Positions 35,420 to 47,700 of a stretch of DNA of 64,000 nt are shown here, piece after piece. The translations under genes were made by a program, and so were the position numbers. Origin of the DNA: Nectonema munidae (Eukaryota > Nematomorpha > Nectonematoida > Nectonematidae); the NCBI GenBank assembly GCA_030549495.1, contig JAUIRK010000988.1, positions 124,001 to 188,000 of the forward strand. Reading direction: 5' to 3'. Within the stretch, counting starts at the first letter, position 1; each line of letters starts with the position of its first letter. Under the pieces are notes generated by a model that did not search any database, had not been told where the DNA came from, and worked only from the letters and a program-made list of their open reading frames with translations.

Positions 35420-37940
35420 AAATTTACATTACACAGATAGGAAAACTGTTCACTTTTTTTTTACTTTACAGAAAAATGCATCTTTTTTTTCAACTTTTAA
35501 AAAGATTCATTTTTTTTAAATATAAAAGTCTACCTTATTTGAATAGGGCTATCACATGCAGTTCATGGATTTTTTATTTTTCACGGTCATTGACCCGCAT
35601 CTCAAAGAGAAATTTTCACTATTTTCAATTTTCCGCGAGATTTTGAATGTTATCCAAAAAAAATTCCAAGTGGGTTAAACAACTTTTATAAATGAATGTT
35701 CTTATGAAAAAATTTTTTTTTTAATTTTGCCCAATTTTTTATAAAAAAAGGTTGAATTTTCAAAAAGTTTACATTTTTGATTCAAAAATTTTACATCAAA
35801 AAAAAATTATTTTTTTCTAATTTTTACATCATCTTATTCAAAATTGCTTAAATTTTATTTTAGAATTTTAAAATTTTCAAAAATATTTATTTTTGATATT
35901 AACAATTTTAAAAAAAAACTTTGTGTCGATATTTTTAAATTTTTAACTTTTAAAGAAAATTTTATGCAAGAAATTTTTTAAAAAACATTTTAAACCATGC
36001 GCATCTTAAAGAGCATCCTTTTACCTACATTTTTGAATTATTTTAGGTTTTGATACAAATTCAAAATTTTTTTTTATCAGCCCTTGAACAATATGCACAA
36101 TTTTGCTATGTTTCACTATATTTTGACGTGTAAAATAAAAAATTAAATATTTTTTTTTATATTTTTTGCATATTCATAAAATAAACCTATTATTTAAACA
36201 TACTACGGTGAAAAAATTGGAAAATAATATTTTTATTTTTTTAAAAAATTGTAGGGTACCCATACAAAATTTTTGAAAATTTCAAACTCATTCAATTTTT
36301 AATTTTAATATCTCATTTTAAAGCAAATTTTATACTGATTACGAAAATGTAAAAATATTTTAAATTAATTTTTTTTTAAAATACTTTTTTTAGCCTTTGA
36401 ACTTGAAAAAATGACAAAAAATTCAACTTTGACCTCAAAAAAAAATAAAAAATCAATCGATTCATTTCAAATAAATTACATATTTGGAATCAGTGTATCA
36501 AACTCTATCAGAATACCTTTTAAAATTTTTGAATTTCCCATTTTTTAAATTTTTGATTAACTTTGTAAATAATTTGACAATTTAATTTAAATTTTGCATA
36601 TAAACTAAATATAATATACAATATATATATTCAAAGGTACAATTAAATCTGTTCCCTAGAATTTGTACGATAGCCTCTCAAACTTTTCCGAAATTTTTGG
36701 GAACCATTTTAAGGGTAAAATAAGCTGCAAATTCGACGGCCATTTTTTTTTGGATTTTTAAAAATGGCGAATTCTTTTAAAGATTCTTTATTAAAGTTGT
36801 TTTTTAATTTATAAATTTTGTAATTTAGATTTCTATAAATTGATTACTACAATTGATAATTTTTAAATAACAAGTTTTATTAATAGATTTTCTTAAAATT
36901 TAAATTATTTAGTTTATAAATTTTATTTTTCTAAACGCTATTACTTTAAAATTTTAATTTTTAAGTATTCAGTAGATTTTGTGCAAATTTATTTTTAAAA
37001 TAAAGATCTATCTACTTTTGGTTAAGATTTTATATAGATTAAGTATACTTTATTTATACTATCTGCTTTAATTTAATTTTAATGATAATCTAATTTGCTA
37101 ATTCGTTAATTTAAAATAATTAAACCTTTTCTAGATTTTATATAGTAAAATATTATAATATCTAATTTGCTATTTTCTTTTTAAATGAGTAAAGATCTTT
37201 TAGATTTTATGTAGTAAATTGTCTAATCTTTGTGTGTACCAATGATCTTTACGCGTACTAAGGATCTTTTTCAGAAATATATCAACGTTTTTTAGAGATA
37301 CCAATGATGTTAACGGGGGTACGAATGATCTTTACGGGTTCGTTCAGGAGATCTATATCTTAGGGTAGCAATGATCTTTAACAGAGCTTAACTCTCAGGC
37401 GTACCAATGATCTTTAACTGGACGTAGAATCACGGTGGTACCAGTTATCTTTTTAAGGACATAGAATCACGGAGATACAAATGATCTTTTACAGGACCTA
37501 GAATCAAAGAGGTACCAGTGATATTTTACAGGATCTAGACTTACGGGGGTACCAATGATTTTTAACAGGACCTAGAATCATGAGGGGTACCAATGATCTT
37601 TAATAGGACCTAGCATCACAATACCAATGATCTTTAACAAGACTTAGAATCATGAGGGGTACCAATGATTTTTCACAGGACCTAGAATTATGGGGGTAAC
37701 AAGGATCTTTTACAGGACCTAGAATCACGGGGTACCAAGGATCTTTTTCAGGACCTAGAATCACAGTACCAACGATTTTTAACTGGACCTTGAATTTTAC
37801 CAATGATCTTTAAGTGGACCTAGAATTTTACCAATGATCTTTAAGTGGACCTAGAATTTTACCAATGATCTTTAAATGGACCTAGAATTTTACCAATGAT
37901 CTTTAAGTGGACCTAGATGACAAACACAGGGATTGTCTAG
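35420..37940 (+). mobile_element. Helitron-family element, copy B
   Basis: Counterpart of 3020-5822, ending GACAAACACAGG, ATTGT and CTAG at 37937-37940, followed by T. About 310 bases of the middle are deleted. No coding. The left end is uncertain. Confidence 0.5.
37228..37912 (+). repeat. Minisatellite, copy B
   Basis: Same units as 5150-5801. This copy has one more complete unit near 37690-37750 (GGTACCAAGGATCTTTTTCA type), so unit number has changed since the duplication. Confidence 0.9.
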
Positions 37941-37958
37941 TTTATCTTATCTAGTTTA

Positions 37959-40080
37959 TCTTATAATATAAAGAATGCAAGGGAAAGAAAGTATAAATGT
38001 ATATTTATATTTATATATTCGCCCGTGCAACTTTTTTTACGACCTATTTTTAAAACTTGAATATCTTTTAGAGTTAAAAAGATTTTTGCATAGTGTAAAA
38101 TTTTTATCTACATGATTTTTTTTGTACTTTCATGTTGTATAGGTGACATGACCTCAAGTTGAGTTCGTTGACCCGCATTTGAAGTACAAATTTGACCTTA
38201 AAATTTTTTCCACGAGATTTTAAAATATTTTTTTAATTTTTTTCAATAGGATTAAAGAACACTTTTAACTAATATATTTTATGAAAAAAAAATTTAAAAA
38301 AAAATTATGAATTTTTTTTTATTTAAGATTTTGTCCAAAAAAAGTTGTCATTTTTGACCTAAATTTTTTAAAACAAAATTAAATTATTTTTTCCCAAATT
38401 TTACATCAACTTATTCATAATCGCTTATATTTTATTTTAGAAATTTAAAATTTCGAAAAAAAATTATTTTTGATATATTTTTTTTGATTTTAACAAATTT
38501 TTTAAAATTTTTGGGTCAAAAATGACAAATTTTAACTTTCGAACAAAACTTTATGCGAGAAATTTTTTTAAAAATATTTTAAACCATGCCTATCTTAAAG
38601 AGCATCCTTTTACCTACATTTTTGATTTATTTTTAGTTTTGATACAAATTCAAAATTTTTTTTTATCAGCCCTTGAACAATAGGCACAATTTTGCCATTT
38701 TTCACTATATTTTAGCGTGTAAAATGAAGATTAAATTTTTTTTTTCAATTTTTTTTGCACATTCATAAAATATAACTGATATTTAAACACACCATGGTGA
38801 AAAAATTTGAAAAAAAAATTTTTATTTTTAAAAAAAAATTTTTTTGTCAAATTTTTGAAAATTTAACTTTGGAACAAAACTTTATGCGAGAAATTTTTTT
38901 AAAATCATTTTAAACCATGCCTATCTTAAAAAGCATCCTTTTATCTACATTTTTGAATTATTTTTAGTTTTCAAAAAATTAAAATTTTTTTTTTATCAGC
39001 CCTTGAACAATTAGCACAATTTTGCTATTTTTCACTATATTTTTACGTGTAAAATGAAGATTAAACTTTTTTTTTCAATTTTTTTTTCACATTCATAATA
39101 TATAATTGATATTTAAACATACTATGGTAGAAAAATTTGAAAATTTTATTTTTTATTTTTTTGAAAAATTTCAAAGGGGTCCCCCTTTCAAAATTTTCAA
39201 AAAAATTCAAACTTATCCAATTTTGAATTTTAATATCTCATTTTAAAGGAAATTTTATACTGATTACGAAAATGTAAAAATATTTTAAATTATTTTCTAA
39301 ATAAATACTTTTTTTAGCCTTTGAACTTGAAAAAATGACAAAAAATCCAACTTTGAGCTCAAAAAAATTTAAAAAATATTTCGATTCATTTCAAACAAAT
39401 TACATATTTAGAATCAGCGTATCAAACTCTATCAGAATACGCTTTTAAATTTTATTTTTTTTTTATTTATCAATTTTTCGATTTTTCAGGCCTTTTCAGC
39501 GGGCTCAAAATATGATTTCGCATATACATAACAAATATACAAGTATTATACATTTTTAGAATCTCCTTATCATTCTATTTAATAATTTCAATGTTTTATT
39601 CCATTATTTTGCATTGTTTAGAAAAAAATGATTTTTTTTGAAAATTTACTTTTAAACGGGGATTTCTTTACGGGCGATATCAATGATTATAAAAAGTGGT
39701 ACCAATGATCTTTTTAGATGATTTAATGATTATTAGGGGTACCAATGATCTTTAACAGGACCTAGATTAAAGGTACCAATGATCTGTCACACGTCATAGA
39801 ATCACAGTACCAATGATCTGTCACACGTCCTAGAATCACAGTACCAATGATCTGTCACACGTCCTAGAATCACAGTACCAATGATCTGTCACACGTCATA
39901 GAATCACAGTACCAATGATCTGTCACACGTCCTAGAATCACAGTACCAATGATCTGTCACACGTCCTAGAATCACAGTAGCAATGATCTGTCACACGTGC
40001 TAGAATGTGGCGTCCTAGCTTTTTGAGATTTAGAATCCTACGTCTCGAGCGAAGCGAGAGACAAACACAGGACCGTCTAA
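37959..40080 (+). mobile_element. Non-autonomous Helitron with both ends
   Basis: Starts TCTTATAATATAAAG after an A and ends CGTCTAA before a T, matching the Helitron rule (5' TC, 3' CTRR, insertion between A and T, no target duplication). Near the 3' end, CGTCTCGAGCGAAGCGAGAG can form the expected hairpin about 20 bases before the terminus. The middle is a diverged relative of 3120-4260, including a tandem pair of about 310 bases (38570-38800 and 38880-39120), followed by a 34-base minisatellite. There is no Rep or helicase coding, so it depends on another Helitron for movement. Confidence 0.7.
39690..40010 (+). repeat. 34-base minisatellite inside the Helitron
   Basis: About seven near-identical units of CAGTACCAATGATCTGTCAC followed by ACGTCCTAGAATCA. 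Same core (TACCAATGATC, CCTAGAATCA) as the arrays at 5150 and 37228, with TGTCACACG in place of TTTAACAGG. Confidence 0.95.
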
Positions 40081-40084
40081 TAAA

Positions 40085-41260
40085 GAATATAATAATAAGA
40101 ATAAAAATTTTAATTTTGACATGGGCTGACATATTTTAATTATTTTGTCAGGTTATATTTATAAAAAAAAAGGAATAAAACCAGTAAACACAGCCTACTT
40201 GAAAATGGGTATATGTTTGTAAAATGCCATACACGGTAAACTTCATCACCTCCCTATACGTTCTATTAAACGTAATTCTCTAATTCAAAAAACTGTGCCT
40301 GATCCTTTTTTTTAGGATAAATCAATTTGATTTTCATAAAAATAATCATTATTGATTTTCATAAAAAAATGAATATCACCACTGAATTACGCATGCTTAA
40401 AAATGTGTATATATGTGTAAAAAACTTTATATTATTACTTAGATAAAAAGTTTCTTTTTAAGATGAGCTGTCATATATAAATCAATGCTTTGATAACTTT
40501 AATTGATTTTTATAAAAAAAAATGAATATCACCGCTGAGTTCAGCATGCTTGAAAATGGATGTGTAAAAAACAGTATATAATTATTTAGATAAGCTTCTT
40601 TTTGAGTTGAGCTGTCACATTTAGATCAATTTTTTGACAGTTTGATTGATTTTCATAAAAAATGAATATCACCACTGAATTCAGCATATTTGAAAATGAG
40701 TATAAATGTGTAAAAAAAATATATATAATTATTTAGATAAAAAGTTTCTTTTTGAGATGAGCTGTCACATTTAGATCACTTTTTAGACAGGTTTGATTGA
40801 TTTTCATAAAAAATGAATATCACCACTGAATTCAGCATATTTGAAAATGGGTATACATGTGTAAAAAACTTTATATACTTATTTAGATAAAAAGTTTCTT
40901 TTCAGATGAGCTGTCACATTTAGATCAATTTTTTGACAGGTTTGATTGATTTTAATAAAAAATGAATATCGCCACTGAATTTAGCATATTTGAAAATGGG
41001 TATACATACGTAAAAAACTTTCTATAATTATTTGAATAAAAAGTTCCTTTTTGAGATGAGCTGTCAAATATAAATCAATTTTTTGAGAGGTTTGATTGAT
41101 GTTGATAAAAAATGGACATCACCACTGAATTCAGCATAGTTGAAATATATATGTAACATTAAAAATATTTATAAAAACTTATTAATATCTGAAAAAAAAT
41201 AGGAAGGCACTTTACGCCCCCAGCACTTGAGCGGACAAATTTTGCCCAGCACTAATAGGG
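40085..41260 (+). mobile_element. Third relative of the foldback arm, with a ~150-base tandem repeat
   Basis: From 40100 it matches the left arm from about 11340 (GACATGGGCTG, CAGCCTACTTGAAAATGGG). It then holds about five tandem units: GAGCTGTCA falls at about 40463, 40609, 40759, 40908 and 41058, a period of 145-150. It ends CCCAGCACTAATAGGG before TTGA, the same terminus as the foldback family. No coding. Confidence 0.75.
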
Positions 41261-41439
41261 TTGAACTCTTTGAAGGAATTATGTAACTCCAAGTATTGAA
41301 CAGAAATAAAGTATGTATTTTTATTTTTAACTCATTTTTATCATTTTTTTTAATTTACTCACTTATTTTTTGTAAATTATATCTTTAGTAAAATATATTC
41401 AACAAAATTTTATTATAATTTTTGAATTTTTTATGTTGT

Positions 41440-41610
41440 AAATTTTCTCCTAGAATGTTGTAAACTCCTAGAATGTTCAGCGGCAGGGAGGCCATCATGA
41501 CTGCGTCCCAGCGACCCTGATACCTGGTCTCCATCTCCCTCATGTCCTGATGGAATCTCTCCCTCCTGCTCGTCACTCATTGAACCCAGGTTCTCAGGAA
41601 ACCGGTTCAG
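41440..41610 (-). pseudogene. Fragment of a widespread invertebrate repeat-associated protein
   Basis: The minus strand reads ENLGSMSDEQ and, in a neighbouring frame, RERFHQDMREMETRYQGRWD followed by AVMMA. I recall the pattern GERFHQD...RYQG.W...MMADYCW from many-copy predicted proteins in cnidarians and arthropods, probably mobile-element genes of unsettled class. Only about 55 residues are present. It is distinctly GC-richer than its surroundings. Confidence 0.5.
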
Positions 41611-42118
41611 ATCTTATTGATTAATTTTATGGCAATTGATTTTTAGCAGTTGTATCTTTTCAAGTATAGAAATTTTATAGATCTATATTTTCTAGATTCT
41701 ATATAGGTATAGATCTATTTTGCTACTGTATCATATTTTGTTAACTAATTCTAATATTGTGAATTCAATGGTCATGATATTTTTTAATCAACCTTTTGTC
41801 GCTTGACTAGAAACTAACACTTTACCAATGATACTATGTTTCGACCACCGGACAGACTAGTATTTGCATATTTTACTAATTTATTTTTTGTCTCTTATTT
41901 AATATTTTTCTTCTTTATCGAATTTAAAATTGTAAAAAGTTTCCTACAGACTATAGGATGAGTAGTTTAAAAATGTCAGTGTTTCTCATTTTGCGATGAC
42001 AATATTATCGTTTGAAAAATTGCAACAAATACTGTCATGATAAGGGGAATTATGGAGAGAAAAATTTTTCTCTAAGAAACATGGAAATTTAATGAAAGTT
42101 CAAGTTAAAATTTCTCAT
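41611..42118. other. AT-rich spacer, nothing recognised
   Basis: No gene, repeat copy or strong structure seen up to the duplicated EGF block. Confidence 0.35.
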
Positions 42119-42868
42119 CTAGGCAATAGGTCGTCTTGTAACGGTAATCAAGAGAGCCTTTACATTCAAATACACGGATTGTTCGATGACAATGGGAATG
42201 TACTTCACACGGTCGATAGGAAGAAAATGGACAGAAACCTAAATTAATTAAATTAAATTAGGAATAAAAAAGCTTATTTTCTAGTTACGTATGCAAGTTC
42301 TTTCATGATATGAATAATATGCATATTCTCCTTTGCAATAGCAAGCGAATCCTGTTTTTATTTCCACACACTCTGAACCTCCTGAGCACGTTGAATTTTG
42401 TGGCAAATATGTGCATAAATGATTCTCTAATTTTGATAAAAAAGCAGCTTTATTTTTAATATTTGTCTTATTCTTTGCTAAGCTATGAGTAATATTTGAA
42501 GTGGTTGAAGTACTACCATTCACTTTCAGTTTTCATATGAATAATGACACTATAAAAGTTGGCGATGTGAACGTATGCAGAAGTTAGCGTATAAATTATA
42601 GGAGTGTGAGCATTGGACTAACGAAATTTGTCTTAAGGAAGGTTGATCGGTTTTTAAAAGTAGGATGGAAACCTGTTCAGTCATAATAAATTCATAGACG
42701 GTAATAAATTTTCTGACAGAATTAAATTCATTTTGCTAATTTTTCTTCTATATAACATTCATATGCTCAATCAACGAAACAAAGAGTAAATTACTGACTA
42801 AGCATGCTAACTAAAAACAAACTCGCTAAATGAGTAATTTAGTTACTTAATAACTTCTCATTCTCATT
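42119..42868 (-). pseudogene. EGF-like repeat gene, partial copy B
   Basis: Same two EGF exons as copy A (42426-42289 and 42238-42119), with the cysteine pattern kept (CTYLPQNSTCSGGSECVE; CYCKGEYAYYSYHERTC). A 41-base deletion between two TTTGA repeats removed most of the intron before the first EGF exon, so a continuous frame now runs from NGSTSTTSNITHSLAKNK into LENHLC. At the other end the duplication stops at the exon border, so the donor GTATCT is replaced by ATGAGA. The lost donor suggests a non-functional copy, although a read-through product is possible. Confidence 0.6.
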
Positions 42869-44403
42869 GTTTACTTTTTCTTTGATCCAATGGAGGAAGA
42901 CTTGCTTGAGCGGGATCCAGTGTTGTTCGATTTTAGTGATTCTTTACTTTCTTTGTCTAAAATTTTCTATGTATTATAAAAAACAAGAAGAGCATTTTAA
43001 GGGGTGGGTGTTATTGGGTGGGAGTTGAGTGATAACGCGCAAAAGAAGAAGAATGATCATTTTGCGTGGGCTTTTATAGTCGCCACCATTTGGTGGGAAT
43101 CCTCATCTGTTAATCGAATTTCGATTAACAGAAGGATCATATCCGTTTGCGCCCGCCTAACTGACGCGAGGGAGGGTGCTAACTGCTTTGGAGAAGCCGC
43201 TATCAGTAGGTAATATCTTTTGCAAAATGTGATGCAGCTGCATCCATTTATGTTCCAATTTTAGGAACAATTGAATGCTACCCTTAGGTTGCCTAGCATG
43301 AAAGCTGTTTCCTCGGGAACTGGAGTCCTGGAAGGAACGTCCGCTCGATTTTCATCAGTCGAGACATGTTCAATGTTCCTCCGGAGCGAGAAAAACGGAG
43401 TTTCTTGTGCTGTTAATGCCATGAGGACTAGGGCTAGGGACTTATGAGAGTACCCTCCACAGTTCTTGCAGATTGCTATGGCTGTGGCGGATCTACTATT
43501 GACCAGTCCTGTTTATCCAGGATCTGGATACTGTGAGCTTGGTTGTTATTCCAAGTTCCCAATCCCGTGAAGGACGCATCCACGAAGGTATATTGTGTCC
43601 AAAGTTCGAAATTTGACATTAGCCAAGGCGTCTTAATAGTGTGTGACGCCAGGCTTACGAGGATGTTGAAGATTTTTTTGTTATGGTTTAATCCAACAAC
43701 CTTAAAAAGGTGGCTAAAGAGCCTAGGTCTGTTGGTAAGGGTGCCTAGAAAATAATTTACAATTCCTAGCACCCTTTGATACCACTTAATGGGAATATTC
43801 CAGGATCCTGATATCAGGGCAATTAGGGCCTTCATGATTGGAATTCTTTTGTTATCTGGAATCCTCATTTTTCTGACCTCTAGGTCGATGATTACCCCCA
43901 GGTAAGATATTCTTGTGACTTGGGACTTCTGAAAGTTAATTTCGATGCCACATTCATTAGTTAGGAATTTGATAAATTCCGGTACCATTTTATCTAGGAT
44001 TCCTATGAAAAGTCTTTTTCATATCCATACCACCCATAAGGTTCGTCTAATGCATGGGCCGGGAACCTTTTTGACTAAGAGAGCCCAAAAAAGACATATT
44101 TTAAAATCTAATCTTCTGAGAGCCATAAATATTTTTAAATACTGATTACAACTAAATGGAAAAGAAAGACCAACAATTTTATAGTATAATAAGACACTGA
44201 ATTTATTTTAAACAACATTGTTAATCGAAGTTATTTTAGCAAAGTCTGCATCATCATCAACTTTATTTGTGTCGTCGTGATTCGTAATGATGACGAAATT
44301 AAGAGAGTGTAGAATTCGCAAGAAGGATATGCATCATCTGAGAAAGATCGATTGATGATAATGACTCAAGCTTAGAAGAATAACTTATTCTCCTTCATCA
44401 TCT
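42869..44403 (-). mobile_element. Fossil reverse transcriptase-RNase H element, copy 2
   Basis: Inverted copy of 14647-16365. Coding remains lie at 43260-43990 (ISYLGVIIDLEV, IKWYQRVLGIVNYFLGTL, FVDASFTGLGTW). It is broken in several places and truncated at the 3' side relative to copy 1, where it abuts the duplicated EGF block at 42868. It contains the same nested hAT MITE. Few differences per hundred bases separate the copies. Family uncertain between DIRS-like and pararetrovirus-like. Confidence 0.7.
44053..44342 (-). mobile_element. hAT MITE, copy 2, truncated
   Basis: Same MITE at the same site as 14763-15114. CATTAGAC is present on its inner side (44045-44052) and the terminus reads CATGGGCCGGGAACC. 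The opposite end, its target duplication and about 50 bases of flank are deleted (junction near 44342). Confidence 0.8.
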
Positions 44404-44464
44404 TCTCCGCAAAGCATTTCACGATGCCGTAATTTGACGTAGACAACTACTGGCAGCACATTGG

Positions 44465-44768
44465 TCATCTTAAAATAATAAATTTTTTGTCTGTGCGGAG
44501 GAGAGGCTCGGGAGGATCTGGGCTGGGCGGAATAAATGGCCCGTAACCATATGGGCGCTCAGTAGGCGATATAGGTGGGAGCATTCCATCAGGAGGGAGG
44601 CTTCCGGCTATGAGCGGCGGAGGAGACACCAGGACGCGTCGCGGCCTTGGTTGCTCATCGGGGTCATACCCATGGGGAAAATGAACTGACCGCCTCCCAG
44701 ACGTCCAGGCCTCCGCTGGGAAGTCCGAACCGGGTGGTGGGGGCATGAACTCGGCCACTGGAATTTCC
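44465..44768 (-). CDS. GC-rich, proline-rich exon of an unidentified gene
   Basis: A sharp GC-rich island (about 60% GC by eye) in AT-rich DNA. On the minus strand an acceptor (GGGAAATTCCAG) is followed by a frame open to a stop at 44465, about 100 residues: VAEFMPPPPGSDFPAEAWTS, then GYDPDEQPRPRRVLVSPPPL, then PPDGMLPPISPTERPYGYGP and PPSPDPPEPLL. Proline and charged residues dominate, with no cysteine, signal or membrane segment, so it is likely a disordered tail. The proline-rich C-terminus of TANGO1/cTAGE5 proteins has a similar look, but this is only a resemblance. The upstream exon would lie beyond or within the satellite array. The region upstream of 44768 in this frame is satellite, not exon. 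Confidence 0.5.
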
Positions 44769-47700
44769 CATTTTCTATAAATAATTGTATTATTGTTTTT
44801 TTCGAAACTATTTTTTGAGAAAAATATCATCAAACAGAAAACATTTTTTAATGTAGCAATCTTTTTCAAAGCGATTTTTTTTAAAGCAATTTCTTCAGAT
44901 AATTTTTTTAGGAAAATATCATCAAACAGAAAACATTTTTTTAATGTAGCAATCTTTTTCAAAGCAAGTATGTTAAATTTGGAAAAGTAATTGACAAATT
45001 TGAAATCAAATACAATAAAATTTTCCCTCTTTCTATATTTATATTATTGTTTTTTTTTCAGGAAATTTTTCTTCTGTAAAATAGAAAATGTTTTCTTACT
45101 GTAACAATTTGTTTTCAAATCAATTATGTTAAATTTCAAAAAGTAACTGATAAATTTAAAATCAAATAGAATAAATTTTCCCACTTTCTATAAATATTTG
45201 TATAAGTTTTTTTTTAAATCAATTTTTTCAGGAAAATATCATCAAACAGAAAACATTTTTTTAATGTAGCAATCTTTTTCAAAAAATATTTTACATTTCG
45301 AAAAGTAATTGACAAATTTGAAATCAAATACAATAAAATTTTCCCTCTTTCTATATTTATATTATTGTTTTTTTTCAGAATTATTTTTTCAGGAAATTAT
45401 CATCAAATAGAAAATGTTTTCTTACTGTAACAATCTGTTTTCAAATCAATTATGTTACATTTCAAAAAGTAACTGATAAATTTAAAATCAAAAAGAATAA
45501 ATTTTCCGATTTTCTATAAATATTTGTATTATTGTTTTTTTTTAGAAAAATATCATCAAACAGAAAACATTTTTTTAAACAATCTGTTTTCAAATCAATT
45601 ATGTTACATTTCAAAAAGTAACTGATAAATTTAAAATCAAATAAAATTTCCCATTTTCTATAAATAATTGTATTATTGTTTTTTTCGAAACTATTTTTTC
45701 AGGAAAATATCATCAAACAGAAAACATTTTTTAATGTAGCAATCTTTTTCAAAGCGATTTTTTTTAAAGCAATTTCTTCAGATAATTTTTTTAGGAAAAT
45801 ATCATCAAACAGAAAACATTTTTTTAATGTAGCAATCTTTTTCAAAGCAAGTATGTTAAATTTGGAAAAGTAATTGACAAATTTGAAATCAAATACAATA
45901 AAATTTTCCCTCTTTCTATATTTATATTATTGTTTTTTTTCAGGAAATTTTTCTTCTGTAAAATAAAAAATGTTTTCTTACTGTAACAATTTGTTTTCAA
46001 ATCAATTATGTTAAATTTCAAAAAGTAACTGATAAATTTAAAATCAAATAGAATAAATTTTCCCATTTTCTATAAATATTTGTATAAGTTTTTTTTTTAA
46101 ATCAATTTTTTCACGAAAATATCATCAAACAGAAAACATTTCGAAAAGTAATTGACAAATTTGAAATCAAATACAATAAAATTTTCCCTCTTTCTATATT
46201 TATATTATTGTTTTTTTTCAGAATTATTTTTTCAGGAAATTATCATCAAATAGAAAATGTTTTCTTACTGTAACAATCTGTTTTCAAATCAATTATGTTA
46301 CATTTCAAAAAGTAACTGAAAAATTTAAAATCAAATAGAATAAATTTTCCCATTTTCTATAAATAATTGTATTATTGTTTTTTTCGAAACTATTTTTTCA
46401 GGAAAATATCATCAAACAGAAAACATTTTTTTAATGTAGCAATCTTTTTCAAAGCAAGTATGTTAAATTTGGAAAAGTAATTGACAAATTTGAAATCAAA
46501 TACAATAAAATTTTCCCTCTTTCTATATTTATATTATTGTTTTTTTCAGAATTATTTTTTCAGGAAATTTTTCTTCTGTAAAATAGAAAATGTTTTCTTA
46601 CTGTAACAATGTGTTTTCAATTCAATTATGTTACATTTCAAAAAGTAACTGATAAATTTAAAATCAAATAGAATAAATTTTCCAATTTTCTATAAATATT
46701 TGTATTAGTTTTTTTTTCAAATCAATTTTTTCAGGAAAATATCATCAAACAGAAAACATTTTTTTAATGTAGCAATCTTTTTCAAAGCAAGTATGTTACA
46801 TTTCGAAAAGTAATTGACAAATTTGAAATCAAATAGAATAAAATTTTCCCTCTTTCTATATTTATATTATTGTTTTTTTTCAGAATTATTTTTTCAGGAA
46901 ATTCTTCTGTAAAATAGAAAATGTTTTCTTACTGTAACAATCTGTTTTCAAATCAATTATGTTACATTTCAAAAAGTAACTGATAAATTTAAAATCAAAT
47001 AGAATAAATTTTCCGATTTTCTATAAATATTTGTATTATTGTTTTTTTTTCAAATCAATTTTTTCAGGAAAATATCATCAAACAGAAAACATTTTTTTAA
47101 TGTAGCAATCTTTTTCAAAGCAAGTATGTTACATTTCGAAAAGTAATTGACAAATTTGAAATCAAATACAATAAAATTTTCCCTCTTTCTATATTTATAT
47201 TATTGTTTTTTTTCAGAATTATTTTTTCAGGAAATTATCATCAAATAGAAAATGTTTTCTTACTGTAACAATCTGTTTTCAAATCAATTATGTTACATTT
47301 CAAAAAGTAACTGAAAAATTTAAAATCAAATAGAATAAATTTTCCCATTTTCTATAAATAATTGTATTATTGTTTTTTTCGAAACTATTTTTTCAGGAAA
47401 ATATCATCAAACAGAAAACATTTTTTTAATGTAGCAATCTTTTTCAAAGCAAGTATGTTAAATTTGGAAAAGTAATTGACAAATTTGAAATCAAATACAA
47501 TAAAATTTTCCCTCTTTCTATATTTATATTATTGTTTTTTTTTCAGGAAATTTTTCTTCTGTAAAATAGAAAATGTTTTCTTACTGTAACAATTTGTTTT
47601 CAAATCAATTATGTTAAATTTCAAAAAGTAACTGATAAATTTAAAATCAAATAGAATAAATTTTCCCATTTTCTATAAATATTTGTATTAGTTTTTTTTC

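Larger units (their letters stand above)
32980..37940. repeat. Segmental duplication, copy B
   Basis: Direct copy of 1-5822. It lacks the counterpart of about 1893-2460 (junction near 34897) and of about 4156-4465 (junction near 36557), and it ends at the same CTAG. It carries the damaged EGF-like gene copy. Confidence 0.9.

Noticed and set aside
37600-37803. 67-residue frame with repeated VILGP-type motifs on the minus strand
   Set aside because: It is the minisatellite read as protein, and the other copy of the array does not keep it open.
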